A stretch of 64,000 nucleotides of DNA from Cacajao melanocephalus (Eukaryota; Chordata; Mammalia; Primates; Pitheciidae). Within the stretch, counting starts at the first letter, position 1. Each line of letters starts with the position of its first letter. The notes under the pieces were generated by a model. That model ran no database searches and was not told the origin of the DNA. It saw only the letters and a program-made list of their open reading frames with translations. Positions 52,416-64,000 of this stretch are shown piece by piece. The translations under genes were made by a program, and so were the position numbers. The stretch covers positions 62,001-126,000 of the forward strand of contig CAUYLG010071368.1 in assembly GCA_963573385.1 (NCBI GenBank), in the 5' to 3' direction.

Positions 52416-53289
52416 TCTTCTTGCCTTCAGAGCCCCCTCTTGAGAGGGAAGCAGTCAAAAACACCATCCAAATAAGGCCCAGAGCTGTGCCAGAAGTTGC
52501 ATGCAGAGTGTTTATATAGATTAGAACATCTCTGTTGACTCGCAGCTTAAACCTCTGAGGCTTTGCAGTTCATCAAAGTTTAATGTTCTGTTTCACGATG
52601 TTCCTTGCCGTCGCTAAGTGGCTCCGTCAGCTCTTAGAAGGGAAACTTCCCCCTTCAGGGTACATTTGCCCTGCCCTGAGCCCGGGAGCCCCATGGCTAA
52701 GGGCATCTGTTCTGTTTGCTTTTGAGAAGTACAGATGTGGGTAGTCACTAAGTCGATTTTTTTGTTCTGCTCATCTGGCAACCGGCTGATGGAACAGCTG
52801 CAGAACACGGAGTCTCCCAGAAGGGAGAAAAGGAGAAAAGAAACATAGCCCAGGATGATATGCCACCACTCAGAGGCCTCCAGGAACTGGATCTAAGGAA
52901 TCTCACTCCACATCATTCCAACCAGAGTGAAGGCCGATGAGATGCAGTTGATTCAATCCACATTTGTGGGGCCTTCACGGGGAGGCTGGAGAGAGGAAGA
53001 CGGTGGCTTAACAGGATCGTTAGGTTGTGCGACACTCTAGTCAGGAGGGGAGACTCTTGAATGGGGAAGAGCTGGCTATATCGTGAAGGAATCTATATTG
53101 CAAAGTGTTCACGGTGTCACACATCCCTTACCAGAGGACACAGTCAGGGTCTTCATTTGTGGGTACTCAGATGTCACGTAAGTTAAGTAAACTGTTCAGG
53201 TCAACCTACAGATGCTTCTTGAGTAACCAATGAGTTTCCTGCACTGCAGGCACAGGAGAAAGAATAGGCATTCAAGAAGCATTTGTCAA
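52416..53289. other. Unassigned
   Basis: No named repeat or exon. Frames are short. Confidence 0.45.
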
Positions 53290-53621
<332 letters not shown>

Positions 53622-53689
53622 TAATAATGCAATTAAATAAGGAGAAGCCAGCATAGCTGAATGTTAATCCAAATTCAATCTCATCTCAT

Positions 53690-53945
53690 TATTTCTCTGC
53701 TACCTCAATGGTCCCAGCCACCTTTGTCTCTACCCCAAGTTATGGCAGTCACTTCCTAACTGGTCCCTCTGTGCCATCTTTCACACCGCATCCCTCTTTC
53801 AATTTATTCCCAACACAGTAGCCAAGGAACTCTTGTTAACGCGTAAGTTACATCATGTCACTCCTGTGCGCAAAACCCTCGTCTCACAAAAGGTAAAAGC
53901 CAGAGTCCCTCCAGTGAATGACTTCCAGGGCCTTGCGTTACGTGT
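53690..53945 (+). mobile_element. L2 LINE ORF fragment, sense
   Basis: Translation keeps the L2 reverse-transcriptase tail pattern: 'tcctaactggtccctctgtg', 'caacacagtagccaaggaac', 'acatcatgtcactcctgtgc', 'gtaaaagccagagtccctcc'. Confidence 0.8.
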
Positions 53946-54139
53946 AGTGGAGCCATCTTGGAAGTGGTTCTTCCAGCTCCAGTGGAGCCGCGGCAACCAA
54001 CACCATGTGGAACAGAGATGGTTTTTTATTTGCTGAGCCTACAGAAATTACAGAATCAGGAGTGACGAAACGGTTGTTATTTTTATAAGCCACTAAGTTT
54101 GAGGTGGTTTGTTACACAGATATAAATAACCATTAAGCT
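53946..54139 (+). mobile_element. Old LTR-like 3' end
   Basis: 'gagccatcttggaagtggtt', 'gccactaagtttgaggtggt' and 'ttgttacacagatataaata' are an LTR-type 3' end similar to the relic at 2.7-3.6 kb. It directly abuts the L2. Confidence 0.5.
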
Positions 54140-54149
54140 TTCACATTAA

Positions 54150-54453
<304 letters not shown>

Positions 54454-54463
54454 TTCACATTAA

Positions 54464-55064
<601 letters not shown>

Positions 55065-56184
55065 CTAAAAAGTCTTTCATTTCTTGTCCTCCAATGCTCT
55101 AAATACCAGAAAGAGGATAGCCACGGCTGAAATGCAAAAAGAGAGTAAGTTAATTCCTAGGCTGAGCCACACACAGCCCAGTACCTAATGACTCTGGAAA
55201 TTTAAACCTCAAGGTCTGTAATGTTTTGTTTTGTTGTTGCCTTTGATCTAGCCCCATGTGCAATGCAGTTTCATTGTATAACCTGGGTGACAAGCTGGGG
55301 AAGCCTGACTGTGATTACAGAGCCATTGAATTTGGTTCCACTCTCCCTTCCCTCCCTGTGATGTCTTCACTCTGTTATATGTGTCTTCAGTGGAATTTAT
55401 GTTACTCTTTCTTGCAAACAGAACAGGTCCAAGTCAGATCAACCATATTGGGTTTTCAGGCAACTAAAATATCAGATTCTTTTTACCAAGTCTCCCTCAA
55501 CCTGCTTTCTTTTTTTTTTTGGAGACAAAATGCAGTTGTTTACATTTTTCTGAGTTTCATTTCATCTTCCTGGTTTCAACAGTTTTTCCAGCCTGTCAAG
55601 ACCAATTGAACTTTAATTGGATCACCTGTCATACACACTGCTCGTCCCAGACTTAAGTCTTCTGGAAATTTTACAACTATGCCTTGGGTGTCTTCATTGA
55701 CAAAAATGTTGAACTTTTAAACTCTGTTGGAGTGGGTGGAGTTTTCTGCAGAATTTCACAGTCATTTAGTGTTTAAAAACCCCACAACCACCATCAGATT
55801 AATAGTGTCAGACAAACAGGTAGGAGTGATCTGAGTAGAGGCTGGGTGACTTTTAGATTAAATGTCCATAGCCCCACCCAGAGTAAACATAAAACTCCCC
55901 TGAGAATCCCTTCATGTCAGTTACTGTTCCACAAATGCACTAATCTTCCTTGAGTCCAGTGCAAATATCTGTCCTATATTTATTGTCCTATCAACGTTCT
56001 CTTTGTATTTGCCAACATAAGCTCTTCTGAGGCAGAGACAATTTTTGTCATTTGGTTAAACAACGCAGGACTGGTGACTTCTAAAATGCTGGGTGGGAAG
56101 AACTGAGATGAGTCAGAATAATATGGAGGAGGTTTTGGTAAATGTCTTTTAACCACTGATAAATGAGACAAATCAATGGGAAAA
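55065..56184. other. Unassigned
   Basis: No named repeat. A 117-codon frame at 55256-55609 follows a 'tttgatctag' splice-acceptor-like site but has no domain. Confidence 0.45.
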
Positions 56185-56390
56185 AAAAATTATTCAATAA
56201 ATGATGCTGGGATCTTCATTAGCTCTTTTGAAGGGAAAACCTTCATCTGGGCTTTAAACTTGTACTATGAATCAAAATAAATTTCGGAAGGATTAAAGAG
56301 ACAAATGATATCAAAGAAAATCATTAAATAGACACACAGATCAATAGAACAGAATTGAGAATCCAGAAGTAAGTTCTTATATTTTGGTCG

Positions 56391-56705
56391 GTTGTTTGTT
56401 GTTGTTGTTGTTTTAGAGACAGGATCTCACTCTGCCACCAGGTCGAGTGCAGAGGTTTGATCATAGGCCGCTAAAGCCTCTGCCTTCTGTGCTCAAGTAA
56501 TCCTCTCACCTCAGCCTCTCAGGTAGCTAGAACTACAGGCACATGCCACCATGTCTGGGTACTTTTTAAATTGTAAAACATTTTTTATAGAGATAGGGTC
56601 TTACCGTGTTGCCCAGGATGGTCTCAAACTCCTGTCCTCAAGCAATCTTTCCACTTCGGCCTCCCAAAGGGCTGAGATGACAGGCACGAGCCAGTGCACT
56701 CAGCC
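56391..56705 (-). mobile_element. Alu (AluJ-like) inserted in L1, antisense
   Basis: A (TTG)n tail, then 'agagacaggatctcactctg' to 'gccagtgcactcagcc'. L1 ORF2 continues on both sides. Confidence 0.93.
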
Positions 56706-56729
56706 TTGGCCAACTGATTTTCAACAAAA

Positions 56730-56769
56730 GTGCCAACATAATGTACTGAGTGCCAACATAATTTACTGG
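56730..56769. repeat. 20-bp tandem duplication in L1
   Basis: 'gtgccaacataatgtactga' at 56730-56749 is followed by 'gtgccaacataatttactgg' at 56750-56769. An intact L1 has one copy of this segment. Confidence 0.92.
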
Positions 56770-57144
56770 GGAAAAGAGAGTCTTTTCAACAAACGGTTCT
56801 GGGACAATCAGATATCCCATGCAAAAAGATGAACGTAGACCCTTGCCTCACATTATATACAAAATGTAACTCAAATTGGATCATAGACTTAAATGTAAGA
56901 GCCAAAACAAGAAAACATTTAGAAGTCAGTATACGAGAAAATCTTCAAGACCTTAAGATAAACAAAAATTTCATAGTTATGACACCACAAGTGCGACCTG
57001 TAAAAAAACATATTAATCAGCTGGACCCTCTCGAACACTTCTGTGCTTGACAAGACACCATTAAGAATATGGAAAGACAAGCAACAGACTGGGAGAAAGT
57101 ATTTGTAAACATATCATGGAGTTTACCTTCTTTGGGGAGCATGA

Positions 57145-57264
57145 GGGGCCCACAATAAACATTAATGAATAAGAAAAATATCAAGCAGTGATTCCTGCTC
57201 TACAGGGGCCCACAATAAACATTAATGGATAAGAAAAATATCAAACAGTGATTCCTGCTCTACA
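57145..57264. repeat. 60-bp tandem duplication
   Basis: 57145-57204 and 57205-57264 differ at only two positions. Both begin 'ggggcccacaataaacatta' and end 'ctgctctaca'. Confidence 0.97.
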
Positions 57265-57654
57265 GAAAAGCAAACTACTGTGATATGTTGGCCATACTGA
57301 ATTGTGTAGTCAGTCAGGAAAGAGATCTCTACAGAGATTGCTCATTTAAATTGAGCAATCTGAGCTCTAAATGTAAAACAAAAGGTCAGGCACCTGAAGA
57401 TCCAGTGGGCGCACCCTCCAGGCAAAGTAATAGTATGTGCAAAGGCCCTGAGCGGGGCATGAGTAAGGCATGTTTCAGGAAAGGAACCATGGCTCTGTCA
57501 AAGTAGGAAAGGAGGGGGGAGTCACCCAATGAGGTGGCCGGAGAAGGGGAGGCATGGTCCTGGAGGGCTTTGTGTGCCAGGTGAGGAGGTCATATGCCCT
57601 CAAGCGTGATTGAATCAGATACATGTATGAGCTCTACTGTAGAAAATGGATTCC

Positions 57655-58090
57655 AAAAAATGTACCACTCAGAGTTCTTAGTTGCAAACAGCAAAGCTTA
57701 CTCTGGCTGGTTTAGCAGAAAGACACTTATTTTAAAAGGATATTGGAAAGCTCACAGATCTGAAGGTTCTGAAAAACGGGACTCTGTGTCAAGGGTCCAG
57801 GGACTATTTCTAAAACCACAAGGAGGATAGTCCCACTACTGATGCCCCGTTGCTGATAATTCTGTGTGTGGAACTCTGCTTTGGTCACTTCCAAAGTCTG
57901 TTACCTCTGCTTTTGCCCCCACAAAACAAGAAGTGTGCACTGACTTTCCTTCTTCAAGTTGCTCACCACTGCCAAATCAGCTTCTCCCAGGTATAGCAAG
58001 TGACAGAGCCTGGGTCACCAGCTTACAAAGGAATCTGGGAATTTGAGTTTTCTAGGTTCTAATTTCAGGGAGTGAAACTTCCCAAATATA
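57655..58090. other. Unassigned relic inserted in L2
   Basis: 'cttactctggctggtttagc', 'aggatattggaaagctcaca', 'tctgctttggtcacttccaa' resemble a recurrent mammalian repeat I cannot name. L2 sequence lies on both sides. Confidence 0.45.
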
Positions 58091-58251
58091 AGAGAAATTT
58101 TAAAAAAATTTTTTTAAAAAGTACTGAGAGGTCAGAAAACACATGCAATCAAATAAGAGTAAAAATACAGATCCCAATTAGGAGGCTGTTGCGGTCATTT
58201 GTTTAGATGGGGACCATGCGAGGCCTGATAGGCTGGTAACGTTGTATATGA

Positions 58252-58426
58252 CAGTGCTTCTCAAAGCATGGCTCCTGACCAGTAGCACTAACATCTGCAA
58301 ACTTTGTCAGACATGCGCATTTCAGGCCCCACCCTGTGCCGAAACTCTGAAGTTGAGGCCCAGCAATTTGGTTTTAACAGGCCTACTCAGATGATTTTTG
58401 CGTATGTTAACATTTACAAACCACTG
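58252..58426 (+). mobile_element. MER5A-type hAT element in L2
   Basis: 175 bases from 'cagtgcttctcaaagcatgg' to 'ttacaaaccactg', the inverted MER5 ends. The 8-base duplication is 'gtatatga' (58244-58251) and 'gtagagga' (58427-58434), 6 of 8. Confidence 0.9.
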
Positions 58427-58950
58427 GTAGAGGACATGAATAAAAGAGGAAGATTTGGAAGTAGTCTATAGGACTTCTTGATGGATTGTGGAACTTAAGG
58501 GAGAGACCATGGAATCCAAGAGAACACCTAGATTTTCACTTAAACAACATGTTAGATAGCAGTGCCTTTTACCAAGACAGAGAGACTGTGAGACGAGCTA
58601 CTTAAGGAAATTCAGATTTGGGAATTTTCCAATGAGCACCCAAAGTCCATTAGGCTCACATGAGGCAGGCAGTTGGCTATGAGTCTGGTGTGTTTTGGAG
58701 AGGTCAGCATTGAAGAGATAGGTAGGAAAAGCAGGTAGATAGTACTTCAAACAAAGCAGTAGTGGAGTCACAGAGAGAATGTAAACACAGAAAAGAAAAT
58801 GGGATTCAAGACAGACTTCAGAGTCAAAGGCAAGTGTGAGAGGAGGATTCTGCCAAGGAGACTGAGACGGAGAGGTCAAGTGAGCATGGCAGGCAACCCT
58901 TACAGAATGGGGCGTCAGAAGAAGCAAAAAGAAACAAGTGTTTTCAGGCA

Positions 58951-59569
58951 AAGGGCATGGTCTATTCTAATCCAAATGAGAGAGAGACAGAGGAACCTGC
59001 CAGAATAGCAAAAAAAGCAGTGTGTTTCCTGGCAGTCTGTTTGGACCTGAAGAAGATTCTGTCAAAGACCCTATTGGGCATCTGAATACCTTCCTCTGAT
59101 TGAAGATGCAGGGATAAACCATCTTCCAGAAAATGAGCTGGAGCCCCAAACCGTAGGTCTGATTCTACAGGGAAGCCAAGGATGCCCGCTTCCAGAGAAC
59201 AGGATGCTCTGAAACTGAGCAATAAAAGACCATCAGGACCCCTATGAGAAGACCCTTCTTCTGAGAAAGTTACTTATCTTTCTGAGAAGAAAGAAAAAAA
59301 GAGTGGGAAGTAACAGAAGTGTTTCTCCTATGTATTTCTCTCCCGGGAATAGGGTCAAGTCTCTCCCACCGTGGAAACATGAACAGTGAGGGGCACATTT
59401 CCCTCCCTGGCCTTGCCATGAAAATGCTTCAAGAAGGGCGGGTATTAGTAGAGCCCAGTTTAAGAAGGAAGTGAGAAGCCGTTTCTCCAAAGTCGTAAGG
59501 GAAATGGAAAAGGTCACGTACGTGACTCTGTGGAGGGCTGAGAAGAAACCTGAATTAGGGAGTTAGGAG
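58951..59569. other. Unassigned
   Basis: No named repeat or exon. A 91-codon minus frame has no domain. Confidence 0.45.
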
Positions 59570-59690
59570 CTCAAGTTTAAATAACTCCCCAACTTCAAGG
59601 TTGTAAAAGGTGAGCAAGTCACTGAACCTCTCTGAGCCTTTCTTCAGCGATTTGTCAGGTGGAGGGCAATCCATTACTGTCCGGCCTTTG
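59570..59690 (+). repeat. MIR SINE, sense, partial
   Basis: 'gtgagcaagtcactgaacct' and 'ctctgagcctttcttcagcg' fit the sense MIR core. Confidence 0.65.
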
Positions 59691-59801
59691 GTCAAGTGAG
59701 ATAATGGTAGAAGGGCTGGCTGGACTTGGCAAAGTTAGTATCAGGGATAATAGTAGAAAGCAGTGTTACATTCAAGGGGAATGTGAGTGGGGAATCCAAG
59801 C

Positions 59802-60154
59802 TGCTATAGTTTGAATGTGTTCCCCAAAATGTATGTGTTACAGACTCGATCCCCAGTGTGGCGGCATTGGGGAGTGGAATCCTTAAGAGGTGATTAGGTC
59901 ACATGAATAGATTAATCTCATTATCTTGGGAGTGGGCATGTTATAAAAGTGAGCTCAGTTCTCTCTCTCTCTTACATGCTCTATGCCCTTCTACCTTTCA
60001 CCGTGGGATGACACAGCAAGAAGGCCTTCTCCAGGTGCCAGCACCTTGATATTGGACTTTCCAGACTCCAGAACCATGGGAAGTAAATTTCTTTTCTTTG
60101 TTGATTACTCAGTCTGTGGTGTTCTCTTATAGCAACACAAAACGGACTAAGACA
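59802..60154 (+). mobile_element. MaLR LTR (MST/MLT1 grade), sense
   Basis: 'tgctatagtttgaatgtgtt' to 'acacaaaacggactaagaca', with 'gatgacacagcaagaaggcc', 'caccttgatattggactttc' and 'ctccagaaccatgggaagta' inside. About 353 bases; no clean target duplication seen. Confidence 0.92.
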
Positions 60155-60594
60155 TAGGTCTTTGCCACACTGGTGGCCGATTCTCCTCCATCAACTTCCT
60201 TCCCGACTTTTCCCCTAGGTTTGCCAGTTTTACCAACTTTCTCCAGTGTCAGCGATGTCCCAAGACCCGAGAGGCAGAATTTATGTTTCTCAGCCTCTCC
60301 AGGGAGATTAGAGTTAGCATTTAAAAACTGCTCCACACTGTAACATTCTTGAACCATGCCTCTGATGTTATCACTGCCTCTGGTTACAAGGTTCTAGGGA
60401 AACATGTGTCTCTGAAATGAGCTCCTTTGTATCAGATACATTTCTGAATTCAGTAGGAAAAACTTCCCGGCCTCCATCCCCAAGGCTATTCTTAAAAATT
60501 GGATGTCGATGGTAAATCGTCTAGTGTTATTCCCTAGGCCTGCACTCCCTATCATGTGTTACACAATCAGTGATGCTTTGACCTGAGAAAGTCT
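60155..60594. other. Unassigned
   Basis: Nothing recognised. Confidence 0.45.
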
Positions 60595-60720
60595 CCCTCA
60601 TCATCAGATACATTCTACAGATGAGAACCACAGGTCCTAGAAAGGCCAAACAACTGGCCAAGATCTCACTGCAGGGCAGAAGCACAGCAGGGGGCTGGAA
60701 ACCAGGCCTTTTCACCCCTA
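60595..60720 (-). repeat. MIR SINE, antisense
   Basis: 'cattctacagatgagaacca' and 'caactggccaagatctcact' are the antisense MIR core. Confidence 0.75.
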
Positions 60721-60769
60721 CCTGGTGCAAACATGATCAGATGGTTAGTAGCATGGCTCTGCCTACACT

Positions 60770-60870
60770 CTGCATATTCACTTAACAAACACTTTTAGAG
60801 CACTTACCATGTGTTGGGCACTGCATAAACCACTTTGCAAACATTAACTCATTTAATTCTTAGAGTAGCC
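60770..60870 (-). repeat. MIR/L2 3'-end relic, antisense
   Basis: 'cacttaccatgtgttgggca', 'aaacattaactcatttaatt'. Confidence 0.7.
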
Positions 60871-60874
60871 CCAG

Positions 60875-61005
60875 CTGTGCAGCCTTAGGGAAGCTACTCA
60901 ACCTCTCTGTGTCTCAGTTTTCCCATCTGAAAAAAAGGGATTGTTGTAACAGTCTCGTGAGTTAACACACTTAAAGAACTTAAAACAGTGGTTCACACAA
61001 GGCAA
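60875..61005 (+). repeat. MIR SINE, sense
   Basis: 'gggaagctactcaacctctc', 'tgtgtctcagttttcccatc', 'tctcgtgagttaacacactt'. It lies back to back with the antisense relic before it. Confidence 0.8.
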
Positions 61006-61904
61006 ACACTTACCTAATTAAGTCCATAGGGTACACAATGGGCCAGGGACGGTGATGAGCATAAGAACACAAAGCAGGAGCCCATACCCCGGTCTCAGGG
61101 AGTGAGGGAAATGTTTATAGGAAGCCACGGACTTGGTGAGCCCCTGAGCCATGTTTACACTGTGAGAAAGATCATCACATCTTTGCTCTGATCCTCTCCC
61201 GTGGTTCAATATGCAATGCAGCATCAGACAAGAGTAAATCTGCCCTCCAAGATGTAAAGATGCATTTGCTAGGCTTTATTTGTGGATGTACTGACAACGG
61301 AAAACATGTTCCCCCATCTGACCAGCCCTGAGAACAATGTCAAAGATTTCCTGTAATGAAAGGCTCTAAAAATACTTTTTGATGATGGAGGGAGTGGAAG
61401 TTGAGCAACGCCAACTGAGTGAAATACGGAAATGATACCAAATGGCGCCCAAGCAGCAGAGCAGGCAGCCCACCTGGCCTTTGATCCCTCAATCTTGCCC
61501 GAAGACTCAGTACTTTTTGGGTTTTTTCCAGGAGGCCATGTTGTCCCTTTGTGTTTACATGCTCCATCTAATTTCCTAGAGAAAAAATTTAGTCAGCCAT
61601 GACTAATGCTAAATCATAGCCTAAAATGGTTGCCAGCAAAATGAACACCCTACTGATCTAACTTTCTCTTTTTTTGTGATCTGCTGAAGATCTCCAAGAA
61701 CTGGGAATATGTCCTGTGTTTTGGGCACTCAACTCCTTCCATATTTACTATCAAATTATTATTAAAGTCAGATATATTGCATAGCCTATCCTGTTTTTGT
61801 TAGATTTCACCATTTTGTTAAACTGTTGTGGAATAGTGTTTATAGTTTGTGACTTGGTCATGGATCCTATATTTTACTCTCCTCTCTGCTCTTTGTGAGA
61901 GTCA
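61006..61904. other. Unassigned
   Basis: No named repeat or exon. Frames are at most 75 codons. Confidence 0.45.
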
Positions 61905-62010
61905 CTATCCCCACCACCGCCACTCACCTTTTACAGAGGAAGAAACTGAGGCACAGAGCTGCAAAGGAGCTTATCTGAGGTCACACATCGGCCAATGACA
62001 GCCTTCTGAC
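61905..62010 (-). repeat. MIR SINE core, antisense
   Basis: 'caccttttacagaggaagaa', 'actgaggcacagagctgcaa', 'gaggtcacacatcggccaat' are close to consensus. Confidence 0.82.
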
Positions 62011-62429
62011 TCCCCGGTCCCTCTGCTGGGTTGACCCTGTGGATTTCCATTTTACTCTTGGTTTAGGGTATCCCAGTCATTATAAATCTCTGTTATGGCC
62101 CATCTCCAAAGGAGGCCTTGGCCTGGCCAAGAGGAGCCTTGTCTTTTTCTTTGCAAATAAGTTTTTCCTCTTCTCCTGTCTGGAAAAGGTGGCTCAGTGG
62201 CCAATTCAATGAGCGATTCGGTGATTTAGGAGCAAATATGTGGGACAGCTGAGTCTCTCCAGATGTTGAACTAAATAAGGCACAATCGGGCTTTTGGGGG
62301 TCTGATGCCTCTTTATGGCAAACAGAGCAGAGGGGCCCCTAGAGCAGCTGAGAGTATAATAAGGTTCTCATTCAAAAATGCCTAAGATGTGCCAGAGAGT
62401 TTACAGAGCGGTAGGGCTCAGAATAAATA
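62011..62429. other. Unassigned
   Basis: Nothing recognised. Confidence 0.45.
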
Positions 62430-62790
62430 GCTGGCAAATTATACACTATGATAAAACATTACAATTTTCTTCCTTTCAATACCCCACCCTGGAGGAATAC
62501 TATCCACTCCTGCACTGGTAAAGTCAGGAGTGGCTATGAGACTTGTGTTGGCTAGTGACATGTAGACAGAGTTGACACATGTCTTCCAGCATGTGGTTGA
62601 CCATCTGTCTTTTCCATCCACCACATAGACTTGCAATGTTCCAGCTACGCCCTGAATCCTAGAGAGAATGGGAGAAGCCAAGCTTCAGCTAATCCGCAAT
62701 GGACCCTCTTTGTTGTCAGCCACTGGTGCTTTCAGATTGTTGTTACAGCAGCATGGCCTAGCCCCTCGTGTTGGGAAATCTTGCATGATA
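62430..62790. other. Possible old LTR-like relic
   Basis: 'caatggaccctctttgttgt', 'cagccactggtgctttcaga' and 'ttgttgttacagcagcatgg' resemble a decayed LTR-type 3' end. Weak. Confidence 0.35.
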
Positions 62791-62829
62791 TCCCATAGCT
62801 GGCACGTAGTAAATCCAGAAAAGTTCATC

Positions 62830-63035
62830 TGCAGCATTTAATGAGTGCTTACTACGTGCATAAACTATGCTAAGTACTTTCTACATATTATCTTTATTAA
62901 TTCTCACAATGAGCTCATAACTTTCATAACTTGTATAAACAATTCTTATCTCAATTTTTAAACTCACAGAGTTTATAAGGGGTAGATCCAGGACTTGAAT
63001 CCAGGTTGTGCTGAATCCATATCCTAAGCTCTTAA
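62830..63035 (-). repeat. MIR SINE, antisense
   Basis: 'taatgagtgcttactacgtg', 'tctttattaattctcacaat', 'ggtagatccaggacttgaat' in antisense MIR order. Confidence 0.8.
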
Positions 63036-63242
63036 TCACGAATTCATGTTGAATTCTTGTTCAGTTCTTGAAGACACAGAGCTTGAGAAGTTGAAAAGAG
63101 TAGGATGAATTTGCCAAGCACTGTGAGGCTGTCAGATGTTACGTATGCAACTTACAAAGTCAAGAAAATGATATGAACTTCCCCCAGTTTATGACCAATC
63201 ACCTAATGAGCACCCTGGGCAAGGGCAGAAGAGGTAGAAATA

Positions 63243-64000
63243 CAGGATGAGTGTCCTTTATCCAAAATGCTTGGGATAGAAAGTGTTTGAGATTTGAGAT
63301 GTTTTGGGATTTTAGAATATTCGTATGTACATAATGAGATATCTTGGGGATAGTACCCAAGTCTAAACAGAAAATTATTTTATGTTTTATATATACCTTC
63401 TACACATAGCCTGAAGGTAATTTTACATGATATTTTAAATAATTTTGTGCACGAAACAAAGTTTGTGTGCATTGAACCATCAGAAAGCAAAGGTGTCCCA
63501 GGCTCAGCCACCCCATGGACAATCTGTGGTTATTTGGCATCACCATCACTCCTGCCTCCGAATTGAGATGCTACTGAGACGCAACTGTTTTCTTACCTTT
63601 ATTCACACATAAGTGCTTAAGGTAAAAAACATGACACACCATTAATGCAGGGAAAACACAGAGTATTCAGGGTAACCAAGCAGCACGGCAACACGCGGAG
63701 AATTCCTGCATCAGCTGTGAAACAGTAGCAACAAGAGATAACAGCAGGCGTTCTGCCTCCACCTGCGATGCTGTGTTTTGATTAAAGGGCTACTGTACAC
63801 TGTGCTCTATTGTTTAGATGAGAAGAAACACTGGAGGCAGCTGAGGGTTGAGGGTGTAGGTCCTCCAAGGATGAAGAGGCATGCTGGTGGATGGCTTTTT
63901 TTCAAAAGTTTCCTCCAGTGTCACTGGCCTTAGTAACAATGGCTTCTTTTTTTTTTTTTTTTTTTGGTCTTAGGGGATCTCTCTTTGATTTTATAAACTG
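63243..64000. mobile_element. Tigger7/MER44-like DNA transposon, runs off the window
   Basis: It starts after TA with 'caggatgagtgtcctttatc', then 'aaaatgcttgggatagaaag', 'ttgggattttagaatattcg' and 'gagatatcttggggatag', the end region of a pogo-type Tigger repeat. The inside to 63950 fits its decayed coding part; a T-run follows at 63950. The far end is outside the window. Confidence 0.6.

Larger units (their letters stand above)
56185..57120 (+). mobile_element. L1 ORF2 fragments, rearranged, with an Alu
   Basis: 56185-56325 ('tcaataaatgatgctgggat', 'ggaaggattaaagagacaaa') is an L1 ORF2 piece that in an intact L1 lies downstream of the next piece. 56326-56390 ('gacacacagatcaatagaac') and 56706-57120 ('ccaactgattttcaacaaaa', 'gactgggagaaagtatttgt') are contiguous ORF2 split by an Alu. 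The order shows a duplication or two insertions. Confidence 0.85.
57400..58950 (-). mobile_element. L2 LINE ORF2 region, antisense, with insertions
   Basis: L2 landmarks on the + strand: 'gtgcaaaggccctgagcggg', 'ggagggctttgtgtgccagg', 'attaggaggctgttgcggtc', 'ggacttcttgatggattgtg', 'aggagactgagacggagagg'. Together they span the L2 reverse-transcriptase region. An unassigned relic (57655-58090) and MER5A interrupt it. No frame survives. Confidence 0.72.

Noticed and set aside
55256..55609. 117-codon frame just after a 'tttgatctag' acceptor-like site
   Set aside because: No domain, no matching donor or coding bias seen; most likely chance.

Overview
This is primate nuclear DNA, most likely human. 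It holds about sixteen Alu copies of mixed age plus two free left-monomer copies, several L1 fragments, MaLR (THE1/MST/MLT1-type) LTRs, MIR and L2 relics, and MER1/MER5/Tigger-type DNA transposons. I find no intact host protein-coding gene, no tRNA or rRNA gene and no CRISPR array. The open frames are short and mostly fall inside repeats. The window reads as intergenic or deep-intronic sequence.

The clearest gene-derived feature is a processed pseudogene of a KRAB C2H2 zinc-finger gene at about 21876-25656. From memory of the protein it looks like ZNF248. It has the marks of L1-mediated retroposition: KRAB-A, KRAB-B, linker and fingers are joined without introns, AATAAA lies 15 bases before an A14 tail, and a 13-base target-site duplication (12/13 identical) flanks the copy. 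It is dead: several frameshifts, an in-frame stop, a lost finger histidine, and an Alu inserted in its body with its own perfect 13-base duplication.

Layout. 1-7 kb: MIR, two antisense L1 3' ends, two Alus, an old LTR-like repeat, and a left-monomer Alu with a long purine tail. 7-14 kb: an antisense L2 cut by a MaLR solo LTR, an L1M 5' fragment, LTR-like relics and a sense L2. 14-21 kb: poorly assigned DNA with Alus and MIRs. 21.9-25.7 kb: the zinc-finger pseudogene. 27-31 kb: an AT-rich palindromic tract, MIR and L2 relics, and an AluSc/Y-like insertion. 32.7-35 kb: a hAT relic and a Tigger2/MER2-type element split by an L1. 38.7-44.2 kb: MIRs, an MLT1 LTR, a THE1/MST solo LTR, and a MIR holding both a left-monomer Alu and a MER1 element. 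45-52 kb: Alu with a purine tail, tandem MIRs, a third MaLR solo LTR and a three-copy minisatellite. 53-64 kb: L2, Alus, a rearranged L1 with an inserted Alu, a 60-bp tandem duplication, an antisense L2 carrying MER5A, a MaLR LTR, and a Tigger7/MER44-like element at the right edge.

The repeats do not act together as a system. Their nesting gives a relative order of insertions: MIR/L2 first, then DNA transposons and MaLR LTRs, then L1 and Alu. Family names come from pattern recognition, not a database search. Boundaries without a target-site duplication are approximate.
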